A stretch of DNA of 64,000 nt. It comes from Lachnospiraceae bacterium. GTDB taxonomy: Bacteria > Bacillota > Clostridia > Lachnospirales > Lachnospiraceae. The DNA lies in NCBI GenBank assembly GCA_902363665.1, contig CABJAW010000012.1, positions 1 through 64,000 on the forward strand. The letters are read 5' to 3'. The position numbers and the translations under genes are program-made. Positions 52,706-61,262 of the stretch are shown here, piece by piece (position 1 is the first letter of the stretch; each line of letters begins with the position of its first letter). Under the pieces are notes generated by a model. It was not told the origin of the DNA. It made no database searches and saw only the letters and a program-made list of their open reading frames with translations.

Positions 52706-53587
52706 ATGAAAGAACTGAAGCTGAAAGCAATGGCAAAAATTAATCTCGGACTGGATGTGCTCAGAAAGAGAGAGGATGGATATCATGATTTAAGAATGAT
52801 CATGCAGAGCATTTATCTGTATGATCAGATTCGGATCCGGCAGACGCAAAAACCGGGCATCCGCCTGAGTGTGAACCTTGGCTATCTTCCGGCCGGTCCG
52901 GAAAATCTTGTTTATAAGGCGGCGGATCTTTTGATGAAAGAGTTTGGCATCACGCAGGGCGTGGCGATCGATCTGCAGAAATATATCCCGGTGGCGGCGG
53001 GACTTGCGGGCGGCAGTTCGGATGCGGCAGCAGTTCTGATCGGGGTGAACCGGCTGTTTCATCTCGGTCTTACCCTGGAAGAACTGCAGGAGCGCGGCGT
53101 GAAGCTTGGGGCGGACATTCCGTACTGCCTGCTGCGCGGCACAGCGCTTGCAGAAGGGATCGGTGATGTGCTGACACCGCTTTCGAAAGCGCCGGACTGC
53201 TCTGTAGTGATCGCTAAGCCGAAGATCCACGTGTCGACTGCGTTTGTTTACGGAAACCTGAAGGCGAACGAACTTTCGTACCACCCGGATATCGACGGCC
53301 AGGTGGAGGCGATCCGTGACGGTGATTTTTATGCGATGGCAGAGAAGATGGGAAATGTGCTTGAAACGGTCACGATCCCGGCGTATCCGGTGATCGAGGA
53401 GATCAAGGACTGCATGAAGAACTGCGGCGCGGTGAACGCGATGATGAGCGGAAGCGGCCCGACTGTGTTTGGACTGTTTGATGACCGGGAAAAGGCGAAG
53501 CAGGCGTATGTGCGCTTAAGAAACGGAAGCATCGCGCGGGAAGTATACCTGACAAAGTTTTTCCATAACAGGAGAGAGCAGGAGTAG
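52706..53587 (+). CDS. ispE: 4-diphosphocytidyl-2-C-methyl-D-erythritol kinase
   Basis: A 293-residue GHMP kinase of the MEP isoprenoid pathway. The start KLKAMAKINLGLDVLRKRED, GYHDLRMIMQSI, the GHMP glycine loop PVAAGLAGGSSDAAAVL (about 93-109), LGADIPYCL and the C-terminal NAMMSGSGPTVFGLF are diagnostic. TAGGAG precedes the ATG by 8 bp; an in-frame TTG at 52664 is less likely. It is followed by a GntR gene, a common clostridial arrangement. Confidence 0.95.
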   Translation: MKELKLKAMAKINLGLDVLRKREDGYHDLRMIMQSIYLYDQIRIRQTQKPGIRLSVNLGYLPAGPENLVYKAADLLMKEFGITQGVAIDLQKYIPVAAGLAGGSSDAAAVLIGVNRLFHLGLTLEELQERGVKLGADIPYCLLRGTALAEGIGDVLTPLSKAPDCSVVIAKPKIHVSTAFVYGNLKANELSYHPDIDGQVEAIRDGDFYAMAEKMGNVLETVTIPAYPVIEEIKDCMKNCGAVNAMMSGSGPTVFGLFDDREKAKQAYVRLRNGSIAREVYLTKFFHNRREQE

Positions 53588-53724
53588 ATAAACAAACTAT
53601 AATGTGGACATTTAAAACGCAGGCCGCAGGCCCACTTGCCGCGCAGGTGATCCGCTGCCAATGGCAGCTTCTGCCTGTGACTGCTGTTTTAAGCGGGTAT
53701 AATACACATGCGGAGGAAATTAGA

Positions 53725-54393
53725 GTGAGTGGTTTTGAACTGGAGATGAACGAATATCTGCCGCTGCGCGATGTGGTGTTTCAGACACTGCGCCAGGCGA
53801 TCTTGAGAGGAGAACTGAAGCCGGGTGAGCGGCTGATGGAAATTCATCTGGCACAGAAGCTTGGTGTGAGCCGGACGCCGGTACGCGAAGCGATCCGGAA
53901 GCTGGAACTGGAGGGACTGGTGCTGATGATTCCGCGCAAGGGTGCGATCGTAGCGGAAATCACTGTGCAGGATCTGGAGGATGTGCTGGAGGTGCGGATG
54001 GCGCTTGAAGAGCTGGCGGTGAAGATCGCGTGCAAGCGCATCACGCAGGAGCAGCTGGAGGAAATTAAGCGGCGCTCTGCTGAATTCTGCAAGACGTTGT
54101 ACGGGGACGATGTGGCGGCCTGTGCGCAGGCGGATATGGCATTTCACGATGCGATCTATGAGGCGACCGGAAACCGGCGTCTCGTTCAGATCCTCAATAA
54201 TCTGCGTGAGCAGATGTACCGCTACCGCATGGAATATCTCAAGGACCGGCAGTCACACAGCCTGCTCGTCAAAGAGCATGAGGAGATCGTGCAGGGACTG
54301 ACCGAACGGGATGCAGACCGTGCGCTGCGCGTGACAAACAGCCACATCGAGCGGCAAAGAGATTACATTATCCAGCAGCTGCAGCATAAGTGA
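53725..54393 (+). CDS. GntR-family regulator, FadR/FCD subgroup
   Basis: A 222-residue regulator. The winged helix is at about 10-75 (LRDVVFQTLRQAILRGELKP, GERLMEIHLAQKLGVSRTPV, REAIRKLELEGLV). The FCD ligand domain has MALEELAVKIAC, DMAFHDAIYEATGNRRL and NSHIERQRDYI, with Asp and His residues that often bind a metal ion. The GTG start follows GGAGG by 8 bp; an open frame reaches back to 53602 but lacks an RBS. Effector and targets are unknown. It is the last gene before a terminator. Confidence 0.88.
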   Translation: MSGFELEMNEYLPLRDVVFQTLRQAILRGELKPGERLMEIHLAQKLGVSRTPVREAIRKLELEGLVLMIPRKGAIVAEITVQDLEDVLEVRMALEELAVKIACKRITQEQLEEIKRRSAEFCKTLYGDDVAACAQADMAFHDAIYEATGNRRLVQILNNLREQMYRYRMEYLKDRQSHSLLVKEHEEIVQGLTERDADRALRVTNSHIERQRDYIIQQLQHK

Positions 54394-54443
54394 GCGGGAG
54401 GAAAAAGCAAAGCGACAGGAAAAAGTAAAGCGGCAGAAGGTGA

Positions 54444-54475
54444 AAGGATATTCCGAAAGGGGTATCCTTTTTTTG
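54444..54475 (+). terminator. Terminator after the GntR gene
   Basis: AAAGGATA, 12-base loop, TATCCTTTTTTT. It closes the ispE-GntR unit. Confidence 0.75.
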
Positions 54476-54562
54476 TGGTGTCAATTTTCCGAAAAGAAAA
54501 GGTAATATCTGGTAATGTGAATCATCAGGATGGGAATTATAATAAGGCTGTAAGCAGCAAAA

Positions 54563-54584
54563 ACGGATTGCGAATATCCGCTTT
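54563..54584. repeat. Palindromic repeat, GCGGATTGCGAATATCCGC family
   Basis: ACGGATTGCGAATATCCGCT is an imperfect palindrome shared with 57492, 57538, 59124, 61136 and 61211. It lies in the 321-bp gap between the GntR gene and the next membrane protein, which otherwise holds only the terminator at 54444 and A-rich sequence. Confidence 0.7.
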
Positions 54585-54714
54585 GTTTGATAGAAGGAAA
54601 AGCCAGAATGAATGCATAATGGAGGAGAAAAAAGATATAGTAATAAGAAGTAGAAAAAGAATGTGACAAACCACAGCGGCCACAGAAAACGGAAAACGAC
54701 AGGAGAAGCAGACT

Positions 54715-55272
54715 ATGAAAAAATCAGTGTTCAGCGAAACGGAAAAAGCATTCATCTCGGAGAAAATAAGTTCAAAAAAGAAGAATTTGCGAGGCACATT
54801 TCCGGATCTGTCCGTGAAAAGCCTCCATCAGCATCCGTGGCATGTAATTTTGTACAGCCTGGTATTTTTGTATGGGATAACCAGTACAGCGGTGTTCTGG
54901 CGCCTGGCGTGGGAGGTTGGGGTGAGGCGGCTGAAGGGGATTACGTTTGCAATTTCCATGTCTGCGATTGTGCATGTGACAGGAATTCTGCTTCTGGTAA
55001 TGTTTTTTCTTATACTTTCCGTGGCATTGCTTTGTGTGATGAAACGCATCAGCACCGCCATCTGGCTCTGGCTGTTTGGCGAGAGAGAAGAAAAAAACGA
55101 TAACCGCCGGTATCTTCCGTTTGCGGTCGGTATCTGTGTTTCACTTCTTGCGGCGGTTGGATTTCAGGATATCTCATGTGTGACCGGATACTATGCAGCG
55201 GTGGATCTGTGTGTGCTGCCGCTTACAATGGTGGCTGCGTGGCTTCTTGTAAGACTGGATTTTATTCAGTGA
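54715..55272 (+). CDS. Unknown small membrane protein
   Basis: A 185-residue protein I cannot assign. After a basic N-terminal 43 residues it has about four hydrophobic segments (44-66, 75-108, 132-152, 163-183); the second is long enough for two helices. No conserved catalytic motif is visible. CAGGAG lies 11 bp before the ATG. It stands alone between the GntR gene and argS. Coding is supported by the length, RBS and hydrophobic pattern only. Confidence 0.6.
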   Translation: MKKSVFSETEKAFISEKISSKKKNLRGTFPDLSVKSLHQHPWHVILYSLVFLYGITSTAVFWRLAWEVGVRRLKGITFAISMSAIVHVTGILLLVMFFLILSVALLCVMKRISTAIWLWLFGEREEKNDNRRYLPFAVGICVSLLAAVGFQDISCVTGYYAAVDLCVLPLTMVAAWLLVRLDFIQ

Positions 55273-55657
55273 GCTGGGTTCCGATTCTCACACAGTTGTA
55301 CAAAGAAATCCGCTACAGCCCGCCGATTTTGTTTCTTCTGCTATTGACAGCCCTCAAGAGGTGTGTGTTATACTACAGTATTGACACGCGTGGGGCTGCC
55401 GACGGTACATATATAATAGAAGACGGCTGGCAGCAGCACAGAATCGCAGATAAGTGAGATGACTGTGTTCATAAAAGCAGTGAACGCAGGGATGATGTCC
55501 GTCAGGTCACCTGTGCCAGATGAAAGGACCGGCCCGGGATCGCTGCAGAAACGTGTGCCGTATAAAAAAGTGACAAAGTAATGATAAGATGTATTCCGGA
55601 GTTTTTTACAAACAAGATTCCGAGGGTACATAAGAGAGAAAAAGGTGGATAACAAAC
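55273..55657 (+). promoter_or_regulatory. 385-bp upstream region of argS
   Basis: TTGACA at about 55347 is followed 19 bp later by TATACT, a possible but wide-spaced promoter; TATATAATAG near 55410 is a second candidate -10. The long leader shows GC-rich short inverted repeats, but I do not see the T-box specifier arrangement or its conserved antiterminator sequence. No gene is visible here. Confidence 0.4.
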
Positions 55658-57424
55658 ATGAAAAAAGTTCTGGACCTGATCAGTCAGGAAGTGATGAATG
55701 CGTTTGAATCCTGCGGGTATGACGCTTCTTATGGAAAGGTCGGCATTTCAAACCGACCGGATCTGTGCGAGTTTCAGTGCAACGGAGCGATGGCCGGTGC
55801 AAAAAAATACAAAAAAGCGCCGGTTATGATCGCAAATGATGTAGTTGCAAAGCTGCAGGAAAGCCCGCTCTTTGCGGAGGTGGCAGCGGTAAATCCTGGA
55901 TTTATCAATATCAGGATCTCCGGTGATTATCTCGCAGGCTATTTAAAGGAAATGCAGGCAGATGAAAATCTGTCTGTAGAAAAGACAACCGAGCCGAAAA
56001 CAATCGTGATCGATTACGGTGGAGCAAATGTGGCAAAACCGCTGCACGTCGGGCATCTGCGTTCTGCGATCATCGGCGAGAGCATCAAGCGGATCGGCCG
56101 TTTTGTCGGACATAAGGTGATCGGTGATGTCCATCTTGGCGACTGGGGCCTTCAGATGGGACTGATCATCACGGAAGTAAAGGAGCGCCAGCCGGATCTC
56201 GTTTACTTTGATGATACGTATGAGGGAGAGTATCCGGCGGAGGCTCCGTTTACGATCTCTGAACTGGAGGAAATTTATCCGACGGCAAGCGGAAAATCAA
56301 AGGTGGATGAGGAATTCCGTAAGGCTGCCCTGGATGCGACGGCAAAACTGCAGAGCGGTGTCCGCGGCTACCGTGCGCTGTGGCAGCATATTTTAAATGT
56401 TTCGATCGCGGACCTGAAGAAGAACTACGGAAATCTGAACGTAGAGTTTGATCTCTGGAAAAAAGAGTCTGACGCGCAGCCGTATATACCGGAGATGGTA
56501 GAAAAAATGAAAGAAGAAGGCTATGCGTACATGGATCAGGGCGCACTGATCGTGGATATCGCAGAGGATACGGACACGAAGGAAGTGCCGCCGTGCATCA
56601 TTCTGAAATCCGACGGAGCTGCGCTTTATACGACGACCGACCTTGCGACCATCATCGAGCGCCGCAAGCTGTTTGATCCGGACGAAATCATCTATGTGGT
56701 GGACAAGCGTCAGGAGATGCATTTCATCCAGGTGTTCCGCTGCGCACGCAAGACCGGCCTTGTAAAAGAAGAGACCGGCCTGAAATTCCTTGGTTTTGGT
56801 ACGATGAACGGAAAAGACGGAAAGCCGTTTAAGACAAGAGAGGGCGGTGTCATGCGTCTGGAGCATCTGATCGCGGATATCAATGAGGAAATGTTCCGCA
56901 AGATCACCGAGAATCATGAGGTGGACGAGGCAGAGGCACGCGAGACTGCAAAGCTGGTCGGCCTTTCCGCAATCAAATACGGCGATCTTTCCAACCAGGC
57001 GTCGAAGGATTACGTGTTCGATCTGGACAAATTTACTTCCTTTGAGGGCAACACCGGTCCGTATATTCTGTACACCATCGTCCGGATCAAGTCGATTCTG
57101 AACAAGTACCGTGCAAACGGCGGCACCGTAAAGAAAGGACATCTGCTGGCACCGGCCGGAGCGAGTGAAAAAGAGCTGATGCTGGCGCTGACAAACTTCA
57201 GCAGCACGGTAGAGCAGGCGTATGAGGAGCTTGCACCGCACAAGATCTGCGCGTTTATCTATGAGCTGGCAAATGATTTCAATCATTTCTATCACGAGAC
57301 AAAGATCCTCGCAGAGGAAAATGCAGACCGTCAGAGAAGCTACATCGAGCTGCTTGATCTGACACGCGAAGTTCTTGAGACGAGCATCGATCTGCTCGGA
57401 TTTTCCGCACCGGAGAGAATGTAA
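55658..57424 (+). CDS. argS: Arginyl-tRNA synthetase
   Basis: A 588-residue class I synthetase. The N-terminal Arg-specific domain (about 1-90: SNRPDLCEFQCNGAMAGAKK) precedes the catalytic domain with HVGH at residues 130-133 (the HIGH motif) in VAKPLHVGHLRSAIIGESIK, then DVHLGDWGLQMGLII and PFKTREGGVMRLEHLI in the KMSKS region. The C-terminal anticodon-binding DALR domain ends LLGFSAPERM. A ribosome-binding GAAAAAGGTGG is upstream. The gene is complete and of normal length. Confidence 0.96.
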   Translation: MKKVLDLISQEVMNAFESCGYDASYGKVGISNRPDLCEFQCNGAMAGAKKYKKAPVMIANDVVAKLQESPLFAEVAAVNPGFINIRISGDYLAGYLKEMQADENLSVEKTTEPKTIVIDYGGANVAKPLHVGHLRSAIIGESIKRIGRFVGHKVIGDVHLGDWGLQMGLIITEVKERQPDLVYFDDTYEGEYPAEAPFTISELEEIYPTASGKSKVDEEFRKAALDATAKLQSGVRGYRALWQHILNVSIADLKKNYGNLNVEFDLWKKESDAQPYIPEMVEKMKEEGYAYMDQGALIVDIAEDTDTKEVPPCIILKSDGAALYTTTDLATIIERRKLFDPDEIIYVVDKRQEMHFIQVFRCARKTGLVKEETGLKFLGFGTMNGKDGKPFKTREGGVMRLEHLIADINEEMFRKITENHEVDEAEARETAKLVGLSAIKYGDLSNQASKDYVFDLDKFTSFEGNTGPYILYTIVRIKSILNKYRANGGTVKKGHLLAPAGASEKELMLALTNFSSTVEQAYEELAPHKICAFIYELANDFNHFYHETKILAEENADRQRSYIELLDLTREVLETSIDLLGFSAPERM

Positions 57425-57491
57425 GACGGGAGGGGAGAGCGCAGCACTGATGCGACTGTGAAAAGAAATACAAGGCTTCTCATTTTCCGTC

Positions 57492-57565
57492 AAAGCGGAT
57501 ATTCACAATCCGCTTCGCTGCTTGCCTGACCCGGGTCAAAGCGGATATTCGCAATCCGCTTCGCT
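57492..57565. repeat. Two copies of the GCGGATATTCGCAATCCGC palindrome
   Basis: AAAGCGGATATTCACAATCC at 57492 and AAAGCGGATATTCGCAATCC at 57538, each followed by GCTTCGCT, 46 bp apart. These are the reverse-orientation form of the repeat at 54563, 59124, 61136 and 61211. They begin the repeat-rich 511-bp gap after argS. Confidence 0.75.
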
Positions 57566-57598
57566 ACTTGCTCATAACCGAGTAGCTGCTTTGCAGCT

Positions 57599-57692
57599 TA
57601 TCAGGAGTGGCTTGTACCACTCCTGATACAAGCAAGTCCCCACTCACTGCTTATTGCTCAGCGCAATTGAAGCAGGGGACTTGCCTGACTCG
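57599..57692 (-). repeat. About 90-bp palindromic intergenic repeat, copy 2
   Basis: Reverse-complement homologue of 44561-44653. It starts with a perfect hairpin (TATCAGGAGTGG, CTTGTA, CCACTCCTGATA) and continues with AGCAAGTCCCCACTCACTGC, TTATTGCTC and CAATTGAAGCAGGGGACTTG. The hairpin stem differs from copy 1 while remaining self-complementary. Confidence 0.75.
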
Positions 57693-57935
57693 GTTAAACA
57701 ACAGGAAAATTATCAGAAAAAAAGAAACAAAAAAGGCGCGAAACGGGGAATGCCTGCTTTGCGCCTGTGTTATAAAGTCCGAATGACATCATATCCGGAA
57801 GAATGCAGGGATATGCCGCAGAAAACGAAATTCTGGGAATCGTTTTCGCTGAACGAAACAGGTTCTAATAGGTGTATCCATCCTGACCTGACGGGAGAAA
57901 AACTGACAGAAAAGAACGGACTTTGGAGGAGATTT

Positions 57936-58298
57936 ATGAAGTACATAAAACAATTTGCCATTATCATCACCTTCTCATTTGCAGGCGAGGTGCTTCGGGC
58001 ACTGCTTCCGCTGCCGGTTCCGGCAAGCATTTACGGGCTGGTCCTGATGCTTCTGGGACTCGTGCTGCATATTATTCCGCTGGATTCGGTAAAAGATACG
58101 GCAAAATTTCTGGTGGAAGTAATGCCGCTGATGTTTATTCCGGCTGCTGTAGGGCTGACGGAATCCTGGGACAAGATCAGTCCTATTTTCTGGAAGCTGA
58201 TCATCGTGACTGCCGTTTCGACGGTACTTGTCATGGCCATTTCCGGCCGTATTACGCAGTTTGTGATCAGACATGAGAAAGGCGGCGACAAAAAATGA
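57936..58298 (+). CDS. CidA/LrgA-family holin-like membrane protein
   Basis: A 120-residue four-helix membrane protein: MKYIKQFAIIITFSFAGEVL, PLPVPASIYGLVLMLLGLVL, LVEVMPLMFIPAAVGLTES and a final helix. The P-VPASIYG and M-L-FIPAAVG elements identify the CidA/LrgA family, which with LrgB affects murein hydrolase export, cell death or pyruvate uptake. GGAGGAGA lies 5-7 bp before the ATG. An open frame extends to 57654 across the dispersed repeat but is not credible as coding. It overlaps LrgB by 4 bp. Confidence 0.88.
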   Translation: MKYIKQFAIIITFSFAGEVLRALLPLPVPASIYGLVLMLLGLVLHIIPLDSVKDTAKFLVEVMPLMFIPAAVGLTESWDKISPIFWKLIIVTAVSTVLVMAISGRITQFVIRHEKGGDKK

Positions 58299-58987
58299 AA
58301 GAAATGATTACAAATTCCGTATTTTTCGGAGTGATGGTGAGCATCCTTGCTTATGAGCTGGGAATGCTTCTGAAAAAGAAATTTAAACTGGCCATTTTTA
58401 ATCCGCTTCTGATCTCCATCGCGGTGGTGATCGTGATTCTGGCTGTTTTTCATATCGATTATCAAAGCTATGCAAACGGAGCAGACCTGTTAAGCTATCT
58501 GCTGACACCGGCGACGGTGTGTCTGGCGGTGCCTCTGTATGAGCAGTTGGAGCTTCTGAAAAACAATGTAAAGGCGATCATGGCGGGTCTGATCTCCGGC
58601 GTGCTCACAAGCCTGATTTCGATTCTGGCGCTTGCGGCTGTCTTCGGATTCAGCCATGAGGAGTATGTGACCCTGCTTCCGAAGTCGATCACGACGGCGA
58701 TCGGAATGGGTGTTTCCGAGGAACTTGGCGGTATCGTCACGATCACGGTTGCGGTCATCATCGTGACCGGTATTCTCGGAAATGTGATCGGTGAGCATGT
58801 ATTCCGCATTTTCCGCATTGATGAGCCGATCGCAAAAGGTGTGGCGCTGGGAAGTGCATCCCATGCGATCGGAACGGCCAAGGCAATGGAACTTGGAGAG
58901 ATCGAGGGTGCGATGAGCAGCCTTTCCATCGCGGTGGCAGGACTTCTGACCGTACTGGGAGCGTCGGTGTTTGCGGGACTGTGGTGA
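58295..58987 (+). CDS. lrgB: LrgB/CidB-family membrane protein
   Basis: A 230-residue polytopic protein. [60 protein letters not shown] and [20 protein letters not shown] are the conserved LrgB segments. Start overlaps the preceding stop (ATGA). The pair probably acts as one transport or holin-like unit. Confidence 0.92.
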   Translation: MKEMITNSVFFGVMVSILAYELGMLLKKKFKLAIFNPLLISIAVVIVILAVFHIDYQSYANGADLLSYLLTPATVCLAVPLYEQLELLKNNVKAIMAGLISGVLTSLISILALAAVFGFSHEEYVTLLPKSITTAIGMGVSEELGGIVTITVAVIIVTGILGNVIGEHVFRIFRIDEPIAKGVALGSASHAIGTAKAMELGEIEGAMSSLSIAVAGLLTVLGASVFAGLW

Positions 58988-59123
58988 TTGATGAGGATGC
59001 TGACAATCCGGTTCATTGCGATAGAACGGAGATAAGCATTCACGGAGTTTCAAGTGTGCGGAGCAATAAGTGCAGATTGGATGCTTATTTCAGGGAGATC
59101 TGAAAGCTTCTGGTGACAAGTCA

Positions 59124-59150
59124 CGAAGCGAATTGCGAATATTTGCTTTA
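59124..59150. repeat. Degenerate copy of the GCGGATTGCGAATATCCGC repeat
   Basis: CGAAGCGAATTGCGAATATT followed by TGCTTTA, 37 bp before the solute-binding protein gene. A second fragment, AGATATTCGCAAAAT, follows at once. GCGGAGCAATAAG at about 59058 recalls the larger 90-bp repeat. Confidence 0.6.
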
Positions 59151-59186
59151 TGAAAGATATTCGCAAAATGAAAAAGGAGGAGCAAG

Positions 59187-60173
59187 ATGAATCGTATTTC
59201 TGCAATTACGTGCGCAGCCATGTGTCTGTTTTTTTCATGCGGCGCAGCAGCACAGGAAGCAGACAATCAAAAAGGTGTTTTGTCTGAAACTGTTCTTTTG
59301 GGAGAAAAAGAACCGGAGACAGAGCAGCTGCTGATACAAAAAGAAACCGGAAATAAGACCACCGCATCCGGTACGTCCGATGAGACGGAAGAGTGGACAC
59401 CGGCTGGAAAGCCTCCGGCTTCTCAGATTCTGACTGTAGCGATGGAGTGCGATTTTGCACCGTACAACTGGGAGCAGAATACCGCTGAGAATGGAGCGGT
59501 TCCAATTCATTATGAGGACAGCTACGCATTTGGTTATGACGTGCTGGTAGCACAGAAAATCTGTGAGACGTACGGCTGGCAGCTGGAAATTCTGAAGTTC
59601 AACTGGGATGCGCTGGTACCTGCTGTCGTGTCGGGTACGGTGGACTGTGCGATCGCGGGGCAGTCCGTGACCGATGATCGGCTTTCCTATGTAGATTTCA
59701 CACAGCCGTATTACCGGGCTTCGATCGTGGCGGTGACAAGGGAAGGCAGCGACTACGCGGATGCGCAGACGTTATCTGATCTGACGGGGGCTTCGTGCTC
59801 CTCACAGGAGAATACGGTCTGGTATGACGAGTGTCTGCAGCAGATTGCGGATGCAAAGATCAAGGAGGCCACAGAAGACGTAAAGGAGATGTTTGATGGC
59901 CTTGACAAAGAGGAGTATGACATTGTCGTGACGGATGAGCCGACGGCGCTCGCAGCGTGTGCGGAATACCCGGGACTGAAGATCCTTGATTTTTCCGGCA
60001 CGGACGACGATTTTGAGATGGCAGATGAGGAAGTGAACGTTGCCATTTCTGTTAAAAAAGGTGATACGAAGCTGAAAAACCAGATCAATGCGGTGCTGGC
60101 AAAAATGACGGCGCAGGAGCGCACGGAACTGATGAGCCGGGCGATCGAGGTGCAGCCGTATACCATAAATTAA
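59187..60173 (+). CDS. Amino-acid-type ABC solute-binding protein
   Basis: A 328-residue exported protein. Signal peptide about 1-22 with FFSC-GAA, a possible but non-ideal lipobox. A long Glu/Thr-rich linker follows (about 23-85). The SBP_bac_3 domain (about 88-325) has ILTVAMECDFAPYNWEQ, FGYDVLVAQKICE, WDALVPAVVSGTVDCAIAGQ, LSYVDFTQPYYRASIVAVT, and VVTDEPTALAA. Polar amino acids are the usual ligands. No permease or ATPase gene is adjacent, so it is an orphan or serves as a sensor. AAAGGAGG precedes the ATG. Confidence 0.87.
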   Translation: MNRISAITCAAMCLFFSCGAAAQEADNQKGVLSETVLLGEKEPETEQLLIQKETGNKTTASGTSDETEEWTPAGKPPASQILTVAMECDFAPYNWEQNTAENGAVPIHYEDSYAFGYDVLVAQKICETYGWQLEILKFNWDALVPAVVSGTVDCAIAGQSVTDDRLSYVDFTQPYYRASIVAVTREGSDYADAQTLSDLTGASCSSQENTVWYDECLQQIADAKIKEATEDVKEMFDGLDKEEYDIVVTDEPTALAACAEYPGLKILDFSGTDDDFEMADEEVNVAISVKKGDTKLKNQINAVLAKMTAQERTELMSRAIEVQPYTIN

Positions 60174-60189
60174 GGAGAAAGTGACGAAA

Positions 60190-61044
60190 ATGACAGAGAT
60201 CTTATGGGACGCAGCCCTTGACTGCGTAAAAATTCTGCCGTTTTTGTTTTTATCTTATCTTGCCGTGGAATACACGGAGCACAGGATGAGCCAAAAGACA
60301 AAGAACTGGATTTACCGGGCCGGAAAGGCAGGCCCGGTGCTTGGCGGACTGATTGGCATCATTCCACAGTGCGGGTTTTCCGCGGCGGCGGCCGGCTTGT
60401 TTGCAGGCGGTATCGTAACGCCTGGTACGCTGATTGCCGTATTTCTATCGACTTCCGATGAAATGCTGCCGATCATGCTTTCGGAGGGACTTCCGGCAAT
60501 GATGATCGTAAAGGTGCTGGCGGCAAAAGCTGCGACTGGTATCGTGGTCGGAGTGCTGGTTGATCTTGTGGCAGAGCACCTCCTTGGCATGAAACGGGAG
60601 ATTCCGGAGACCCAGGAAATGTGCGAGCATGAGCACTGCCACTGTTCAGAGCAGGGAATTTTCCGCTCTGCATTGAATCACACGGCACAGATCACGGTCT
60701 TTCTGTTCGTGATTTCTGTAGTGCTTGGATTTGGAATGGAATATCTGCAGGAGCGCGGCGTGGCGCAGTCATTTCTGGCAGTGCCGGGACTTGAGGAGGC
60801 AGCGGCGGCGCTTGTCGGCATGATTCCGAACTGCGCAGCATCGGTACTGATCACGCAGCTTTATATAAGTGGATTTCTCGGCAGCGGCGCACTCTTTGCC
60901 GGACTTTTATGCGGAGCCGGAACGGGACTTCTCGTACTGTTCCGCGAAAATCAGAACCGGAGGGAGAGTCTGATCTTGACAGGAGTGCTTTATGTGAGCG
61001 GTGTGCTTGCGGGGATTTTGCTTGGGATGATGCACATACTGTGA
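60190..61044 (+). CDS. Putative metal exporter of the ArsP_2/DUF2899 type
   Basis: A 284-residue membrane protein with about eight to ten helices and an internal pseudo-repeat: GIIPQCGFSAAAAGLFAGG in the first half and GMIPNCAASVLITQLYISG in the second, each with a Pro-x-Cys in a helix break. This matches the putative heavy-metal/manganese exporter family (PF11449). A cytoplasmic or periplasmic loop at about 145-160 is metal-binding in look: CEHEHCHCSEQ. ATG 60190 is preferred; a GTG at 60181 is too close to the GGAG at 60174. It lies 16 bp after the solute-binding protein. Confidence 0.78.
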   Translation: MTEILWDAALDCVKILPFLFLSYLAVEYTEHRMSQKTKNWIYRAGKAGPVLGGLIGIIPQCGFSAAAAGLFAGGIVTPGTLIAVFLSTSDEMLPIMLSEGLPAMMIVKVLAAKAATGIVVGVLVDLVAEHLLGMKREIPETQEMCEHEHCHCSEQGIFRSALNHTAQITVFLFVISVVLGFGMEYLQERGVAQSFLAVPGLEEAAAALVGMIPNCAASVLITQLYISGFLGSGALFAGLLCGAGTGLLVLFRENQNRRESLILTGVLYVSGVLAGILLGMMHIL

Positions 61045-61086
61045 GCGTAGGCAGTATCATAAGGCGGAGACTCTTGAGAGAATCCC

Positions 61087-61126
61087 TCATGAGCTTATGA
61101 ATTTATGAGTTTATGAGTTTATGAGC
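61087..61126 (+). repeat. Five tandem 8-bp units, TTATGAGT type
   Basis: TCATGAGC, TTATGAAT, TTATGAGT, TTATGAGT, TTATGAGC in direct succession after the exporter gene. A short microsatellite-like array prone to length change. Confidence 0.8.
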
Positions 61127-61135
61127 TTACAGGCA

Positions 61136-61233
61136 GCGAAGCGGATTGCGAATATCTGCTTTACCGGGATCAAAAAGAATTACAACGTGGGATAAGATGC
61201 AGAATTGAAAGTGGATTGCGAATATCCGCTTTA
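61136..61233. repeat. Two further copies of the GCGGATTGCGAATATCCGC repeat
   Basis: GCGAAGCGGATTGCGAATAT with CTGCTTTA at 61136-61163, and GTGGATTGCGAATATCCGCT with TTA at 61211-61233, in the 218-bp gap before hslO. Confidence 0.75.
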
Positions 61234-61262
61234 CCTGCTGCGAAAATAACAGGAGGACAAAA

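Noticed and set aside
55273..55657. Possible T-box riboswitch upstream of argS
   Set aside because: The gap is long enough, but the conserved T-box antiterminator sequence and a terminator hairpin were not found.
56393..57493. 366-codon open frame on the minus strand
   Set aside because: Antisense to argS; no RBS or domain.
57654..57935. Upstream extension of the CidA/LrgA protein by 94 codons
   Set aside because: The extension overlaps the dispersed repeat and is hydrophilic and atypical; the ATG at 57936 has a strong RBS and gives the normal family length.
60174..60190. Possible manganese (yybP-ykoY) riboswitch before the metal exporter gene
   Set aside because: Only 16 bp separate the exporter from the preceding gene, too little for the aptamer.
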